From: Parafannyhessea umbonata
GTDB taxonomy: Bacteria; Actinomycetota; Coriobacteriia; Coriobacteriales; Atopobiaceae
NCBI RefSeq assembly: GCF_012844235.1
Contig: NZ_JABAGR010000002.1
Coordinates: 337,467-401,466 of the forward strand
DNA: 64,000 nucleotides
Direction: 5' to 3'
Shown: piece by piece, positions 31,568 through 40,740 of the stretch
Position numbering within the stretch: the stretch's first letter is position 1
Layout of the letters: each line of letters opens with the position of its first letter
Made by a program: the position numbers and the translations under genes
Notes under the pieces: model-generated
Seen by the model: only the letters and a program-made list of their open reading frames with translations
Told to the model about the DNA's origin: nothing
Databases searched by the model: none

Positions 31568-32224
31568 ATGGAGTCATGGGAGCTCAACCTCCCGAAAAGG
31601 GGCGAGGCTCGGCTCGGCGCGCGAAAGGCGCGCGCCGAGCTCGTCCTTTCGGAGGAGGGGTCGGAGCGAAGGCTGTCGATTCCCGTCGTGGTTGCGAAGC
31701 GTCTGAAGGGGATTGCCGACGAGAGGCCCTGGGCGGCCGATAGTGCGCGTTCCGTCATGGAGCTGGAACGGGACCTGGAGAGGAAGTGCTGCTCCGAGCG
31801 GGCGGAGTCGTTGCTTAACAGAAGGGACTACTCGACCGCCGAGATGAGGGCGAAGCTTCTGGAGGACGGGTTCTATGGTCCAGTCGTCGACGAGTACCTC
31901 AGGCGCGCGAGCGACGTGGGGTTGCTTGATGACGCGAGATACGCCGACGCCTTCATACGCTCAAAGGTGTCGTCAGGGTGGGGCGAGCGAAAGGTGTCTG
32001 CCGCGCTGAGGGCGAGGGGCGTCGACGCAGGATGCCTCGACGGCTGGCCATTCGAGTACTTCGACGAGGTCAACGAGTTCGAGCGCGCCTTGCAGATCGC
32101 ATCCAGGAAGACGTTCTCGGAGCGGAACAGGTTCTCCAAGGTGGTTCGCTTCGTGATGGGGAGAGGTTTCTCGGGGGCGGTTGCATATGGCGTGGCCCAC
32201 AAGATTTGTGACGATGCAGAGTGA
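31568..32224 (+). CDS. recX: Regulatory protein RecX
   Basis: A 218-residue, mostly helical protein with RecX repeats: ESLLNRRDYSTAEMRAKLLE near residue 78, then DDARYADAFIRSKVSSGWGE. RecX inhibits RecA filaments. The first ~65 residues are divergent and specific to the lineage. Direct linkage to recA supports the call and suggests SOS co-induction. Confidence 0.85.
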   Translation: MESWELNLPKRGEARLGARKARAELVLSEEGSERRLSIPVVVAKRLKGIADERPWAADSARSVMELERDLERKCCSERAESLLNRRDYSTAEMRAKLLEDGFYGPVVDEYLRRASDVGLLDDARYADAFIRSKVSSGWGERKVSAALRARGVDAGCLDGWPFEYFDEVNEFERALQIASRKTFSERNRFSKVVRFVMGRGFSGAVAYGVAHKICDDAE

Positions 32225-32286
32225 GACTGCGTTTGCAGTAATTATGTTGCCAGAAGTACGACGCCTCATGTAAGCGGAAGGCCAGA

Positions 32287-32315
32287 TTGACAGTCTGCCC
32301 GAATAAACTTACGAT
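32287..32315 (+). promoter_or_regulatory. Probable rny promoter
   Basis: Perfect TTGACA, 17-base spacer and TACGAT in the 268-base gap between recX and rny. Leader of about 170 bases. Nothing else recognised in the gap. Confidence 0.65.
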
Positions 32316-32492
32316 AAATGTGCCGTTTGAGTATTTTCTCGTCTGCTGTTATGGCAGCTGACGTTCATTAGTTGATATCTGTTCTGCTGACATAGGCTTT
32401 CCAGGGCCGGGATTTTCCTCTGATGGCGGGTTCTGCCAAGAATGGCAGTCTCCTGAACCACTATGCACGTTCATACATCAAGGAGCCCAGAC

Positions 32493-34043
32493 ATGGAAAT
32501 CGTAATTGGAATTGTCTGCCTCGTCGTAGGCGCGCTCGTCACCTATTTCGTGGTCACGAGTGGTAACAACTCGAAGGTCCAGGAGGCCAACAAGGCCGTC
32601 GAGGACGCGAGGGAACAGGCGGAGCGCATCGCAAGCGACGCGAAGCACGACGCGGAGACCGCGAAGAAGGCCGCGCTCGTAGAGGCGCGCGAGCAGATTC
32701 TGCAGCTGAAGCAGAAGTCCGAGTCTGACGAAAAGAAGCGCAAGCAGGAGATCCAGAAGCTAGAGAACAGGATCATGCAGCGCGAGGAGTCTCTCGACCG
32801 CAGGAATGACGCGCTCGACCGCAAGGAGCACCAGCTCTCGAGTCTCCAGGGGCAGCTAGACAAGCGCAAGAGCGAGGTGGACCAGCTCTTCCACAAGCAG
32901 ACCTCGGAGCTCGAGCGCATCGCCGACCTCACGAGAGAGGATGCGCACCAGGAGCTGCTGGACAGGGTGCGTTCCGAGGCCGTCCGCGACGAGGCCCAGA
33001 TCCTGCGCGAGTCGGAGCAGCGGGTTCGCGCGCAGGCTGACAAGACCGCACGAGAAATCGTCTCCACGGCCATTCAGCGCTGCGCCGCCGACCAGGCCGG
33101 CGAGATCACCGTCACCTCCGTGCACATTCCCTCCGACGACCTCAAGGGTCGTATCATCGGTCGAGAGGGAAGGAACATCCGAACCTTCGAGCAGGTAACG
33201 GGCGTATCCCTTGTAATCGACGACACGCCCGAGACCGTCGTTCTCTCGAGCTTCAACCCCGTCCGCCGCGAGACGGCGCGCGTGGCGCTCGAGAACCTCA
33301 TCGCGGACGGCAGGATTCATCCCGCGCGCATCGAGGAGATGTACAAGAAGGCCGAGAAGCTCGTGAGCGAACGCGTCCAGGAGGCTGGCGAGCAGGCTGC
33401 GTTCGACGCCGGCATCCACGACCTGCACCCGGAGCTCGTGAAGACGCTTGGCGCGCTGCGTTACCGGACGTCGTTCGGGCAGAACGTGCTGCAGCACTCG
33501 ATTCAGGTGAGCGAGCTCTGCGGAATCATGGCGTCCGAGCTTGGCCTCGATCCCACTCCCGCCAAGAGGGCGGGGCTCCTCCACGACCTCGGAAAGGCAA
33601 TCGACCACGAGGTCGAGGGCCCGCACGCGGTGATTGGTGCCGACCTCTGCCGTCGCTATGGTGAGAAGCCCGAGATCGTGCACGCGATCGAGGCGCACCA
33701 TGCCGACATCGAGCCCGACACCGTCCTCGACGCCCTCGTCCAGGCCGCCGACGCCATCTCGGCCGCACGACCTGGTGCTCGTCGCGAGTCCGCCGAGAAC
33801 TACATTAAGAGGCTCGAAAAGCTCGAGGAGATCTCGAACGCCCATGAAGGCGTCGAGCGCACCTACGCCATGCAGGCCGGTCGCGAGCTCCACGTCATGG
33901 TTGAGCCCGAGAAGATCTCCGACGCCGAGGCCACGGTGCTCGCCCACGACATCGCGAAGCAGATCGAGGACGAGATGGAGTATCCCGGTCAGGTGCGCGT
34001 CGTCGTGATTCGCGAGTCTCGCGCGGTCGACATCGCAAAGTAG
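32493..34043 (+). CDS. rny: Ribonuclease Y
   Basis: A 516-residue membrane-anchored endoribonuclease that starts mRNA decay. Residues 2-24 form the membrane helix ([20 protein letters not shown]), followed by a coiled coil (to ~195), a KH domain ([20 protein letters not shown] at ~210) and an HD domain ([12 protein letters not shown] at ~360). The ATG at 32493 follows AAGGAGCC. With RNase J and PNPase in the same window, most of a Gram-positive-type RNA decay set is here. Confidence 0.94.
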   Translation: MEIVIGIVCLVVGALVTYFVVTSGNNSKVQEANKAVEDAREQAERIASDAKHDAETAKKAALVEAREQILQLKQKSESDEKKRKQEIQKLENRIMQREESLDRRNDALDRKEHQLSSLQGQLDKRKSEVDQLFHKQTSELERIADLTREDAHQELLDRVRSEAVRDEAQILRESEQRVRAQADKTAREIVSTAIQRCAADQAGEITVTSVHIPSDDLKGRIIGREGRNIRTFEQVTGVSLVIDDTPETVVLSSFNPVRRETARVALENLIADGRIHPARIEEMYKKAEKLVSERVQEAGEQAAFDAGIHDLHPELVKTLGALRYRTSFGQNVLQHSIQVSELCGIMASELGLDPTPAKRAGLLHDLGKAIDHEVEGPHAVIGADLCRRYGEKPEIVHAIEAHHADIEPDTVLDALVQAADAISAARPGARRESAENYIKRLEKLEEISNAHEGVERTYAMQAGRELHVMVEPEKISDAEATVLAHDIAKQIEDEMEYPGQVRVVVIRESRAVDIAK

Positions 34044-34048
34044 CTGCG

Positions 34049-35131
34049 ATGTCCGATTCTGCGTCAAGCCTCGTGGACTTCGTCGCCTCCATGGGCGGCG
34101 AGAGGTCGCTGAGGGTAGAGGAGAACTACGGAGACGGATTCGTCCGTCTCCGGGTTGCCGAGGCCGAAAGGCGTCAGGCAAAGCACGACATCCGCTGCAT
34201 CGAGGACGTCGTGATAGAGATGCTTCGAAACTCGCGCGATGCCGGTGCCGAGAACATCTTCGTCGCGACGACGCGCGAGGGCGAGAAGCGCTACCTCACC
34301 GTCCTCGATGACGGATGCGGCATCCCGGAGGAGATGCAGGACAGGATCTTCGAGGCACGTGTGACCTCGAAGCTCGAGTCAGTCCACATGGACCGGTGGG
34401 GAATTCACGGCAGGGGTATGGCGCTCTATTCCGTCAGGGAGAACGCCGAATCCGCACGGGTGATGTCATCGGCACCGGGACTTGGCAGCGCCATCAGGAT
34501 CGTCACCGACGCAGGGACCCTTGCGGAGCGAAAGGACCAGTCTACCTGGCCGACGCTCGGTACGGACGAGGAGGGCAATCAGGTCGTCGCCACGGGTCCG
34601 CACAACATCGTGAGAACGTGCTGCGAGTTCGCGCTCGAGGAGCGGGGGAGATGCAACGTGTACTTCGGGTCGCCCGCCGAGATGGTGGCGACGGCCCGAA
34701 AGCGCGTCAAGCCTACGGTCGAAGGCTCTTCTCTACTGTTCATCGACGACCTGGGCGAGCTGCCCGTGTTGGAGAGGATGCATGCCGCCGCGGACGCCTC
34801 CGAGCTCATGAGGGTCTCGGCGAGCCTTGGGCTCGATATGAGCGAGAGGACCGCGCACCGCATCATAGCGGGCCAGATACATCCGCAGCGGAGCGTGTTG
34901 AAGCGGCTCACGCACAAGAGCGACAAGTCGATCGAACGCGCGATCGACCTCATGAAGGACAGGCGCGGCCTGAAGATATCGAAGGGGGACGCGGAGGAAT
35001 TCTCGCGCGCGGTCGAGAGGGACTTCAGGATCCTTGCGGACAAGTACTACCTGAACCTCTCGGACGAGCCGCGAATTCGCGTGTCCCGCGGAAAGATCGT
35101 CGTGACGTTCGACATAGACGAATCGGATTAG
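34049..35131 (+). CDS. GHKL-type ATPase of unknown function
   Basis: A 360-residue protein. The first half shows a Bergerat ATP-binding fold: N box EMLRNSRDAG at about residue 57, G1 DDGCGIP at ~88, and G2 GIHGRGMALYSV at ~118, with the ATP-lid region between. There is no histidine phosphorylation domain, sensor or membrane segment, so it is not an ordinary histidine kinase. The second half is helical and basic and I do not recognise it. It starts five bases after rny and precedes spoVS, suggesting a role linked to RNA decay or cell development, but that is only context. Confidence 0.7.
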   Translation: MSDSASSLVDFVASMGGERSLRVEENYGDGFVRLRVAEAERRQAKHDIRCIEDVVIEMLRNSRDAGAENIFVATTREGEKRYLTVLDDGCGIPEEMQDRIFEARVTSKLESVHMDRWGIHGRGMALYSVRENAESARVMSSAPGLGSAIRIVTDAGTLAERKDQSTWPTLGTDEEGNQVVATGPHNIVRTCCEFALEERGRCNVYFGSPAEMVATARKRVKPTVEGSSLLFIDDLGELPVLERMHAAADASELMRVSASLGLDMSERTAHRIIAGQIHPQRSVLKRLTHKSDKSIERAIDLMKDRRGLKISKGDAEEFSRAVERDFRILADKYYLNLSDEPRIRVSRGKIVVTFDIDESD

Positions 35132-35142
35132 AATCACGGGGA

Positions 35143-35170
35143 TTGACGTTTGAGCAGGAAATGGTACCTT
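35143..35170 (+). promoter_or_regulatory. Possible spoVS promoter
   Basis: TTGACG, 16-base spacer and TACCTT, about 60 bases before the spoVS start. The -10 is only a moderate match. Confidence 0.4.
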
Positions 35171-35232
35171 CAGTACGTCAATAACCCATACCAGAAACGA
35201 AACAGCTCGCAGCGTAATCAGGAGTTACAGAG

Positions 35233-35550
35233 ATGGAGTTTCTCAAGGTCTCCAGCAAGTCGTCCCCGGCATCCGTAGCAGGTGCTGTCGCCGGCATGGT
35301 GAAGGACGGCGTCCCGGTGAACATGCAGGCGGTAGGAGCAGGAGCCGTCAACCAGGCCATAAAGGCCGTAGCCATCGCGCGTGGCTTCCTTATCCCCACA
35401 GGCGTGGACATTTCCTGTGCGCCCACGTTTGCCGACATCGAAATCAACGGCGACAATAGGACGGCAATTCGAATAGCGGTCTATGTCCATCGCCTGGTTC
35501 CCGCGGCTCGCACGGAGTCGTCGCCACACGAAACAACGGAGTTGGTCTAG
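35233..35550 (+). CDS. spoVS: SpoVS family protein
   Basis: A 105-residue protein whose first ~86 residues are a close match to SpoVS (VSSKSSPASVAGAVAGMV, AVGAGAVNQAIKAVAIARG, GVDISCAPTFADIEI). SpoVS is a small Alba-like, nucleic-acid-binding-type protein first known from sporulation but widespread in non-spore-formers. About 18 extra residues follow (RLVPAARTESSPHETT), absent from Bacillus SpoVS. CAGGAG supports the start. The stop is one base before the miaB TTG start, so the extension may just reflect close coupling. Confidence 0.88.
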   Translation: MEFLKVSSKSSPASVAGAVAGMVKDGVPVNMQAVGAGAVNQAIKAVAIARGFLIPTGVDISCAPTFADIEINGDNRTAIRIAVYVHRLVPAARTESSPHETTELV

Positions 35551-35551
35551 C

Positions 35552-36922
35552 TTGTCTTACGTTCCACAGCTCGTAGGGAAAACCTACCACGTCCGAACGT
35601 TCGGATGCCAGATGAACCTTCACGACTCGGAAAGGGTGGCGGGTCTTCTGGACGACTGCGGTTGCGTCCAGGTAAGCGACGTCTCCGAGGCGGACATCGT
35701 CGTGTTCATGACGTGCTCCGTGCGCGAGAAGGCGGACACGCACCTGTACGGCGAGGCGTCGAACCTGGTGAGGTTGCCAAAGCCGCCCTGCGGGAGGCGC
35801 GTCGTTGCCATAGGCGGCTGCATTGCGCAGCGCGATGGCGAGGCCCTCAAGAAGAAGATTCCCAACGTGGACGTCGTGTTCGGCACGAGCGCGCTCGCGT
35901 CCGTGCCACAGCTCCTGGTGGACGCCTTCGAGGACGGCGACGATGGAGAGGTGTTCGTCGACACGGTCGAGGAGGGCAGGGGCTTCTCAACGGAGCTTCC
36001 GAGCCATCGCGAGCAGCAGTTCCACGCATGGGTTCCCATCATGACCGGTTGCAACAACTTCTGCACGTACTGCATCGTGCCGTACGTTCGCGGACGCGAG
36101 AAGAGCCGTGTCTTCGAGCGCATCGTGGACGAGTGCCGCCGCCTGGTGGACGACGGCGTGCGCGAGGTGACGCTGCTCGGCCAGAACGTCAACTCGTACG
36201 GCAAGGACCTATATGGCGAGCTTCGCTTTGCGGAACTGCTTCGCGCGGTGGGAGAGACGGGTGTCGAGCGCATAAGGTTTACGTCATCGAACCCGAAGGA
36301 CCTCTCGCCCGAGATCATCACCGCCATGGCGGAGGTGCCCAACGTGATGCCGCACCTGCACCTTGCAGTCCAGAGCGGCTCGTCGCGAGTGCTGAAGGCC
36401 ATGAACCGTAGCTACACGCGAGAGCAGTACATCGACCTTGCGAAGAGGATCAAGGCTGCCGTTCCGGGCATCGCGCTTACCACCGACATCATCGTCGGGT
36501 TCCCGGGGGAGACGGAAGAGGACTTCGAGCAGACGCTCACGCTTGTCCGCGAGGTGGGCTTCTCATCCGCGTATACGTTCATCTATTCCAAGCGTCCGGG
36601 CACGCCTGCTGCGAAGATCCAGGATGACACTCCGCGCGAGGTGATTCAGGAACGCTTCGACAGGCTTGCCAGGCTCGTTGAGGACCTAGCGCACGATGCG
36701 AACCAGGTCGACCTGCACACGACGGTCACGTCGCTTGTGGAGGGGACTTCGAAGCGCGACAGCTCCGTGCTCGTGGGACACAGCCCGAAGAACCAGACCG
36801 TCCTGTTCGACCTGCCCGAGGGCAAGGTGGCAGGGGACTTCGTCGGCAAGATGTGCGACGTCGAGGTAGACGTCGCGAAGACGTGGTACCTGCGGGGTAA
36901 GCTGGTCGGCGAGCCGCGATGA
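35552..36922 (+). CDS. miaB: tRNA-2-methylthio-N6-isopentenyladenosine synthase MiaB
   Basis: A 456-residue radical SAM methylthiotransferase acting on i6A37 of tRNA. N-terminal cysteines are in FGCQMNLHDSE, MTCSVR and GGCIAQ; the SAM cluster motif is CNNFCTYCIVPYVRGREKSR; TSSNPKDLS and LHLAVQSGSSRVLKAM are MiaB signatures. A TRAM domain ends it. The TTG start one base after spoVS is preferred; an ATG at 35483 would lie inside spoVS. miaA, whose product makes the substrate, follows with a four-base overlap. Confidence 0.9.
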   Translation: MSYVPQLVGKTYHVRTFGCQMNLHDSERVAGLLDDCGCVQVSDVSEADIVVFMTCSVREKADTHLYGEASNLVRLPKPPCGRRVVAIGGCIAQRDGEALKKKIPNVDVVFGTSALASVPQLLVDAFEDGDDGEVFVDTVEEGRGFSTELPSHREQQFHAWVPIMTGCNNFCTYCIVPYVRGREKSRVFERIVDECRRLVDDGVREVTLLGQNVNSYGKDLYGELRFAELLRAVGETGVERIRFTSSNPKDLSPEIITAMAEVPNVMPHLHLAVQSGSSRVLKAMNRSYTREQYIDLAKRIKAAVPGIALTTDIIVGFPGETEEDFEQTLTLVREVGFSSAYTFIYSKRPGTPAAKIQDDTPREVIQERFDRLARLVEDLAHDANQVDLHTTVTSLVEGTSKRDSSVLVGHSPKNQTVLFDLPEGKVAGDFVGKMCDVEVDVAKTWYLRGKLVGEPR

Positions 36923-37860
36923 GCGACGACAGGCCTAGGCTGATAGCGATCGTGGGGCCGACCGCCTCGGGCAAGAGCTCCCTTGCGGACGAGGTGGCCC
37001 TGCGGCTTGGGACGTCGGTCGTGTCGGTGGACTCCATGCAGGTGTATCGCGGCATGGACATCGGCACGGCGAAGGAGCCCAAGGAGTCAAGGCGCGTTCC
37101 GCTGCTCATGGTGGACGTTGCGGACGTGAGGTTTGACTATTCCGCCCAGGTGTTCCAGCGGGAGGCGAGGGCCCGCGTGGACGGGTTGCTCCAAAACGGC
37201 AGGGTACCCGTGCTGTGCGGCGGCACTGGCCTCTACCTCGACGCCGTGATCGACGAGATGGACTTCCCGCGCGGTACGAAGGGCGGCGACTCAAGGCGCA
37301 AGTACGAGGAACTGGCTCGTCGACAGGGAGCCGCGTCGCTGTGGGAGATGCTCAGGAGCCGTGACGCTAGGAGCGCGGAACTCATACACCCCAACAACGT
37401 ACGCAGGGTTGAGCGTGCGCTCGAGTTGCTGGACGAGGGAACGTCCTACGCAAAGGAGCACGAGGGGCTCAAGAGACACGCCCCGCATTACGTCGCATCG
37501 ATCTTCGCAACGGTTCGTAGGAGAGAAGAGCTGTACAGACGAATCGATGCCCGCGTGGACGCGATGATGGCAGCGGGCTTGGTGGAAGAGGTCAAAGCCC
37601 TTCTCGACCAGGGCCTGCGGGAATCGACTACCGCAGCGCAGGCCATAGGGTACAAGGAAGTAGTCGAGTACCTGGACGGAAACTGCGGGCTCGAGGAGTG
37701 CGTGGAGACGATAAAGCTCAGGTCGCGGCGCTATGCGAAGAGGCAGCTGTCATGGATACGACGCGACGGCAGGGCGCGAGAGGTCGACTTGGATGCCATG
37801 ACGATCGAAGAGGCATCAGAGTTTGTGATTGACGGCTTCAAGAGCGATGGAGATGAGTAG
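36919..37860 (+). CDS. miaA: tRNA dimethylallyltransferase MiaA
   Basis: A 313-residue enzyme that adds the isopentenyl group to A37 of tRNA, the substrate for MiaB. P-loop GPTASGKSSLA at about residues 14-24, DSMQVYRGMDIGTAKP-like region next, and YAKRQLSWIRRD near the C-terminus. The start overlaps miaB, and hflX starts immediately after the stop (miaB-miaA-hflX operon). Confidence 0.92.
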   Translation: MSDDRPRLIAIVGPTASGKSSLADEVALRLGTSVVSVDSMQVYRGMDIGTAKEPKESRRVPLLMVDVADVRFDYSAQVFQREARARVDGLLQNGRVPVLCGGTGLYLDAVIDEMDFPRGTKGGDSRRKYEELARRQGAASLWEMLRSRDARSAELIHPNNVRRVERALELLDEGTSYAKEHEGLKRHAPHYVASIFATVRRREELYRRIDARVDAMMAAGLVEEVKALLDQGLRESTTAAQAIGYKEVVEYLDGNCGLEECVETIKLRSRRYAKRQLSWIRRDGRAREVDLDAMTIEEASEFVIDGFKSDGDE

Positions 37861-39156
37861 GTGGGAAGGTTCAAGCCACTTTACACCGCGCCGGTCCCCG
37901 AGAGGGCGATTCTGGTGGGCGTCGACATGGGCGATTCCGAATGGTCGATCGAGGAGTCCATGGACGAGCTTGAGCGGCTGGCTCAGACGGATGGCGCGGA
38001 AGTAGTCTACCGGATGGTACAGAGGCTGGACGCACCCGTACCGAAGACGTTCATTGGAAGCGGCAAGTCCGAGGAGCTCGTAAGCCTTGCGAGGAACCTG
38101 GAGGCGGACGTCGTCATCTTCGACGACGAGTTGACTCCGTCACAGCAGTCGAACCTTGAGCGTATCGTCGGCCGCGACGTAAAGGTGATTGACAGGACCG
38201 CGCTGATACTCGACATCTTCGGCGAACACGCGAAGACGAACGAGGGAAGGCTGCAGGTTCAGCTTGCGCAGCTGCAGTATGTCTACCCGCGCCTCAGGGG
38301 CATGTGGAGCCACCTTGTGGGCGAACAGACCCGCGGAGGAATCGGAAGCCGCTTTGGACAGGGCGAGAGCCAGCTCGAGGTCGACAGGCGTCTTGTGAGG
38401 AAGCGCATCTCCTGGCTAAGGAAAGAGCTTGACAGGCTCGAAACGCGTCGCGGAGTCCGAAGCAAGGCGAGATGGGACTCTGGCGTCTACCGGGTTGCCC
38501 TCGTTGGCTATACGAATGCCGGCAAGTCAACTCTTCTTAACAGACTCACGAACGCCGGAGTCTACGTCCAGGACGAGCTGTTCGCAACTTTGGACCCTAC
38601 TACACGCGCCATGGACCTTGAAGAGGGCAGGAGGATCACCGTTACAGATACGGTGGGATTCATACAGAAACTTCCAACCATGCTTGTGGAATCCTTCAAG
38701 TCGACCTTGGCGGAAGTCACGGCGGCTGACCTCATACTTAAGGTGGTAGATTCCAATGACAGGAATGCTGGCAAGGAAATCGCTGCCGTAGACTCGATTC
38801 TGAAGGAGATAGGCGCAGACGAGATCCCATCGGTTGTCGTATATAACAAGATGGACCTGCTTGACGAAGATGAAAGGGCTCACCTGCTTGCATCGAATCC
38901 CGAATCCGAGTTCATCTCTGCAAAAGAGGGCACGGGGATAAAGGGCTTGCTCTATCGCGTTTCGCAAGAGGCCTCTCGCGGGGATAAGACGATAACGGCC
39001 TTGATACCGTACGAGAAGGGCTTACTCATGAAGATGGTTCACGAGAGATGCCAAGTCATCAGCGAGAGATACGAGCAGAAGGGCCTGTTGGCTACCGTCA
39101 AAGCGTCCGCAAGAATGTATGAGACGCTCAATCCTTATAAGGTCGAGGAAGAGTAG
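37861..39156 (+). CDS. hflX: GTPase HflX
   Basis: A 431-residue ribosome-associated GTPase that rescues stalled or heat-damaged ribosomes. An N-terminal HflX domain (FIGSGKSEELVSLARNLEAD, then ERIVGRDVKVIDRTALILDI) precedes a G domain with G1 GYTNAGKSTLLNRLT near residue 217 and DTVGFIQKLP at G3. The GTG start directly after miaA has GGAGATGAG upstream. Codon use becomes less GC-rich toward the 3' end. Confidence 0.92.
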   Translation: MGRFKPLYTAPVPERAILVGVDMGDSEWSIEESMDELERLAQTDGAEVVYRMVQRLDAPVPKTFIGSGKSEELVSLARNLEADVVIFDDELTPSQQSNLERIVGRDVKVIDRTALILDIFGEHAKTNEGRLQVQLAQLQYVYPRLRGMWSHLVGEQTRGGIGSRFGQGESQLEVDRRLVRKRISWLRKELDRLETRRGVRSKARWDSGVYRVALVGYTNAGKSTLLNRLTNAGVYVQDELFATLDPTTRAMDLEEGRRITVTDTVGFIQKLPTMLVESFKSTLAEVTAADLILKVVDSNDRNAGKEIAAVDSILKEIGADEIPSVVVYNKMDLLDEDERAHLLASNPESEFISAKEGTGIKGLLYRVSQEASRGDKTITALIPYEKGLLMKMVHERCQVISERYEQKGLLATVKASARMYETLNPYKVEEE

Positions 39157-39180
39157 GGAAGACCACGAAGCCGCAGTAAA

Positions 39181-39942
39181 TCAACCCATGAAGGGCAATG
39201 AGAGAAGCAGCAGGACAGGCTGGTGGAGCAGGTAAATTGGAAGAGCATGGCGTCCCACGCACTCAAGTGGGGCGCCTTTTAGCTTCGAGAACCACACTGG
39301 AAACCCGGACTTTTTCACATGCGTAGTGAGGGAGTTTGCGGAGAGATAGAGGAACGCATAGGGGATAAGGGGATAGTAATCACCAGAAGAGAAGGACGGT
39401 CCTGGAAATCCGGCCCAAGAAAGCCAACCGCAATCATAGAGCCCTCGCGGAAGAAAGACTCTTTGACCAAGGAGAGATAGGTACCCCTGAGGAACGTGGA
39501 GGGAAGAGAGAAATAGGAGCGCTAGAACAACGGCTCCGAATATTCCCTTGGGTAGGATCCTCAGTCTATCCAGGATATAAGTCGTAAGAGTACATGCCCC
39601 CATACAGAAGATGATGCCAAAGTTGATAGGAATGTCCACGCGCGCGACTGATGTCGCGACAAATATGAGGAGAGCTACGAATAGGTATTTGCCCGCTCGT
39701 CGTAGGTTGTCATGCGAGTAGGAGTACATGGAGCCGGCAACAAAGACAAACGTCCATGAAATGCTTGCCCTCCATATATCTACGAAGGGCGGAGCGAAGA
39801 AGTCCAGGTGGACACCCGCGAGAAACCTAAGGTCATAGCAATAGTGGAACAGAACCATCGATATGACCGAAAACCCACGTATCAAATCAAACGCATGGAC
39901 TCGATCAAGAACGGCACTCTCTGTGGCGTCTTTGCAAAGCAT
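39181..39942 (-). CDS. DUF1624 membrane protein
   Basis: A 253-residue polytopic membrane protein with an N-terminal VHAFDLIRGFSVISMVLFHY and a C-terminal GRHALPIYLLHQPVLLLLSL, both typical of DUF1624, related to acyltransferase-3/HGSNAT-type membrane acyltransferases. About seven hydrophobic segments. The substrate is unknown. The AAGGA site five bases before the ATG and the seven-base gap from lexA suggest co-transcription with lexA. Composition is visibly less GC-rich than most of the window. Confidence 0.75.
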   Translation of the reverse strand: MLCKDATESAVLDRVHAFDLIRGFSVISMVLFHYCYDLRFLAGVHLDFFAPPFVDIWRASISWTFVFVAGSMYSYSHDNLRRAGKYLFVALLIFVATSVARVDIPINFGIIFCMGACTLTTYILDRLRILPKGIFGAVVLALLFLSSLHVPQGYLSLLGQRVFLPRGLYDCGWLSWAGFPGPSFSSGDYYPLIPYAFLYLSANSLTTHVKKSGFPVWFSKLKGAPLECVGRHALPIYLLHQPVLLLLSLPFMG

Positions 39943-39949
39943 AAGATCC

Positions 39950-40615
39950 TTACGAGATGGACCTGAAGAGACCTGTCACCCTGCCGAGAATTATGGGATT
40001 TTGAACATAGATTGGCTCCATCGAGTCATTCTCGGGCTGAAGTCGAATGCGGTCCTTCTCGCGGTAAAACGTCTTGACCGTTGCAGAATCATTAATCAGT
40101 GCCACGACAATCTCACCGTCATGAGCATCGTGTTGCTCCTTCACAACGATGTAGTCGCCGTCGAGGATTCCGGCGTTAATCATCGAGTGACCATGCACCC
40201 TGAGAACGAATGAGCTTGCATCGCCAACAATGCTTGTCGGAAGGGTGAGTGTCTCTTCGACGTTTTGCTCGGCAAGTATAGGTATGCCCGCGGCAACCCG
40301 ACCAACCAGGGGCAAACTGATGGAGTTCGAATCCAAATCCTGTCTAATCTCCGCAACTCCCTTAGTGCCGATGGCGGAGTTGGAACGACGTCCTTCCCCG
40401 TCAACAACCTCAATCGTACGAGGCTTCTTTGAGTCGCGCTTAATGTAGCCACGCTCCTGGAGAACCTTGAGGTGCATGTGCACGGTCGACGGGGACGCAA
40501 GGCCGACTGCCTTCCCGATTTCACGCACCGAGGGTGGGAAACCGTGCTCGTCAGTGTATTTGCAGATGAAGTTGTAGATATCTAGCTGACGCTTGCTGAG
40601 TCGGTCCTTAGACAT
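39950..40615 (-). CDS. lexA: LexA repressor
   Basis: A 221-residue SOS repressor. The N-terminal winged helix (LSKRQLDIYNFICKYTDEHG, PSVREIGKAVGLAS) binds operators. The C-terminal S24 domain carries the AG cleavage site in VGRVAAGIPIL, the catalytic serine in GHSMINAG and lysine in ATVKTFYRE. RecA filaments trigger self-cleavage. The ATG follows AAGGAGGAG. It is divergent from a LysM-type gene, and two LexA boxes lie between them, so it controls itself. Confidence 0.93.
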   Translation of the reverse strand: MSKDRLSKRQLDIYNFICKYTDEHGFPPSVREIGKAVGLASPSTVHMHLKVLQERGYIKRDSKKPRTIEVVDGEGRRSNSAIGTKGVAEIRQDLDSNSISLPLVGRVAAGIPILAEQNVEETLTLPTSIVGDASSFVLRVHGHSMINAGILDGDYIVVKEQHDAHDGEIVVALINDSATVKTFYREKDRIRLQPENDSMEPIYVQNPIILGRVTGLFRSIS

Positions 40616-40638
40616 GTTCTCCTCCTTCGACTGATGCA

Positions 40639-40667
40639 ATGATATTTCATTTGCCAAATGAATTCAA
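40639..40667 (-). promoter_or_regulatory. lexA promoter
   Basis: On the minus strand, TTGAAT, 17-base spacer and TATCAT, about 25 bases before the lexA ATG. A LexA box overlaps its -35. Confidence 0.65.
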
Positions 40668-40677
40668 ACAGATGTTC
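40666..40677 (-). promoter_or_regulatory. LexA operator at the lexA promoter
   Basis: GAACATCTGTTT on the minus strand, one mismatch from GAAC-N4-GTTC, overlapping the lexA -35. Confidence 0.7.
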
Positions 40678-40686
40678 TGATTTGCA

Positions 40687-40715
40687 TTGACACAAACATA
40701 TGTTCTCCTTAATAT
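40687..40715 (+). promoter_or_regulatory. Promoter of the LysM-like SOS gene
   Basis: Perfect TTGACA, 17-base spacer and TAATAT. Transcript start near 40722 leaves room for ATG codons at 40741 and 40795. Confidence 0.8.
40694..40705 (+). promoter_or_regulatory. LexA operator in the LysM-gene promoter
   Basis: AAACATATGTTC, which reads GAACATATGTTT on the other strand; the core is the same as the Bacillus-type box CGAACATATGTTC. It lies inside the -35/-10 spacer, as in recA. Confidence 0.8.
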
Positions 40716-40740
40716 CGTACCTATGTTCGGAGTCGAATTG

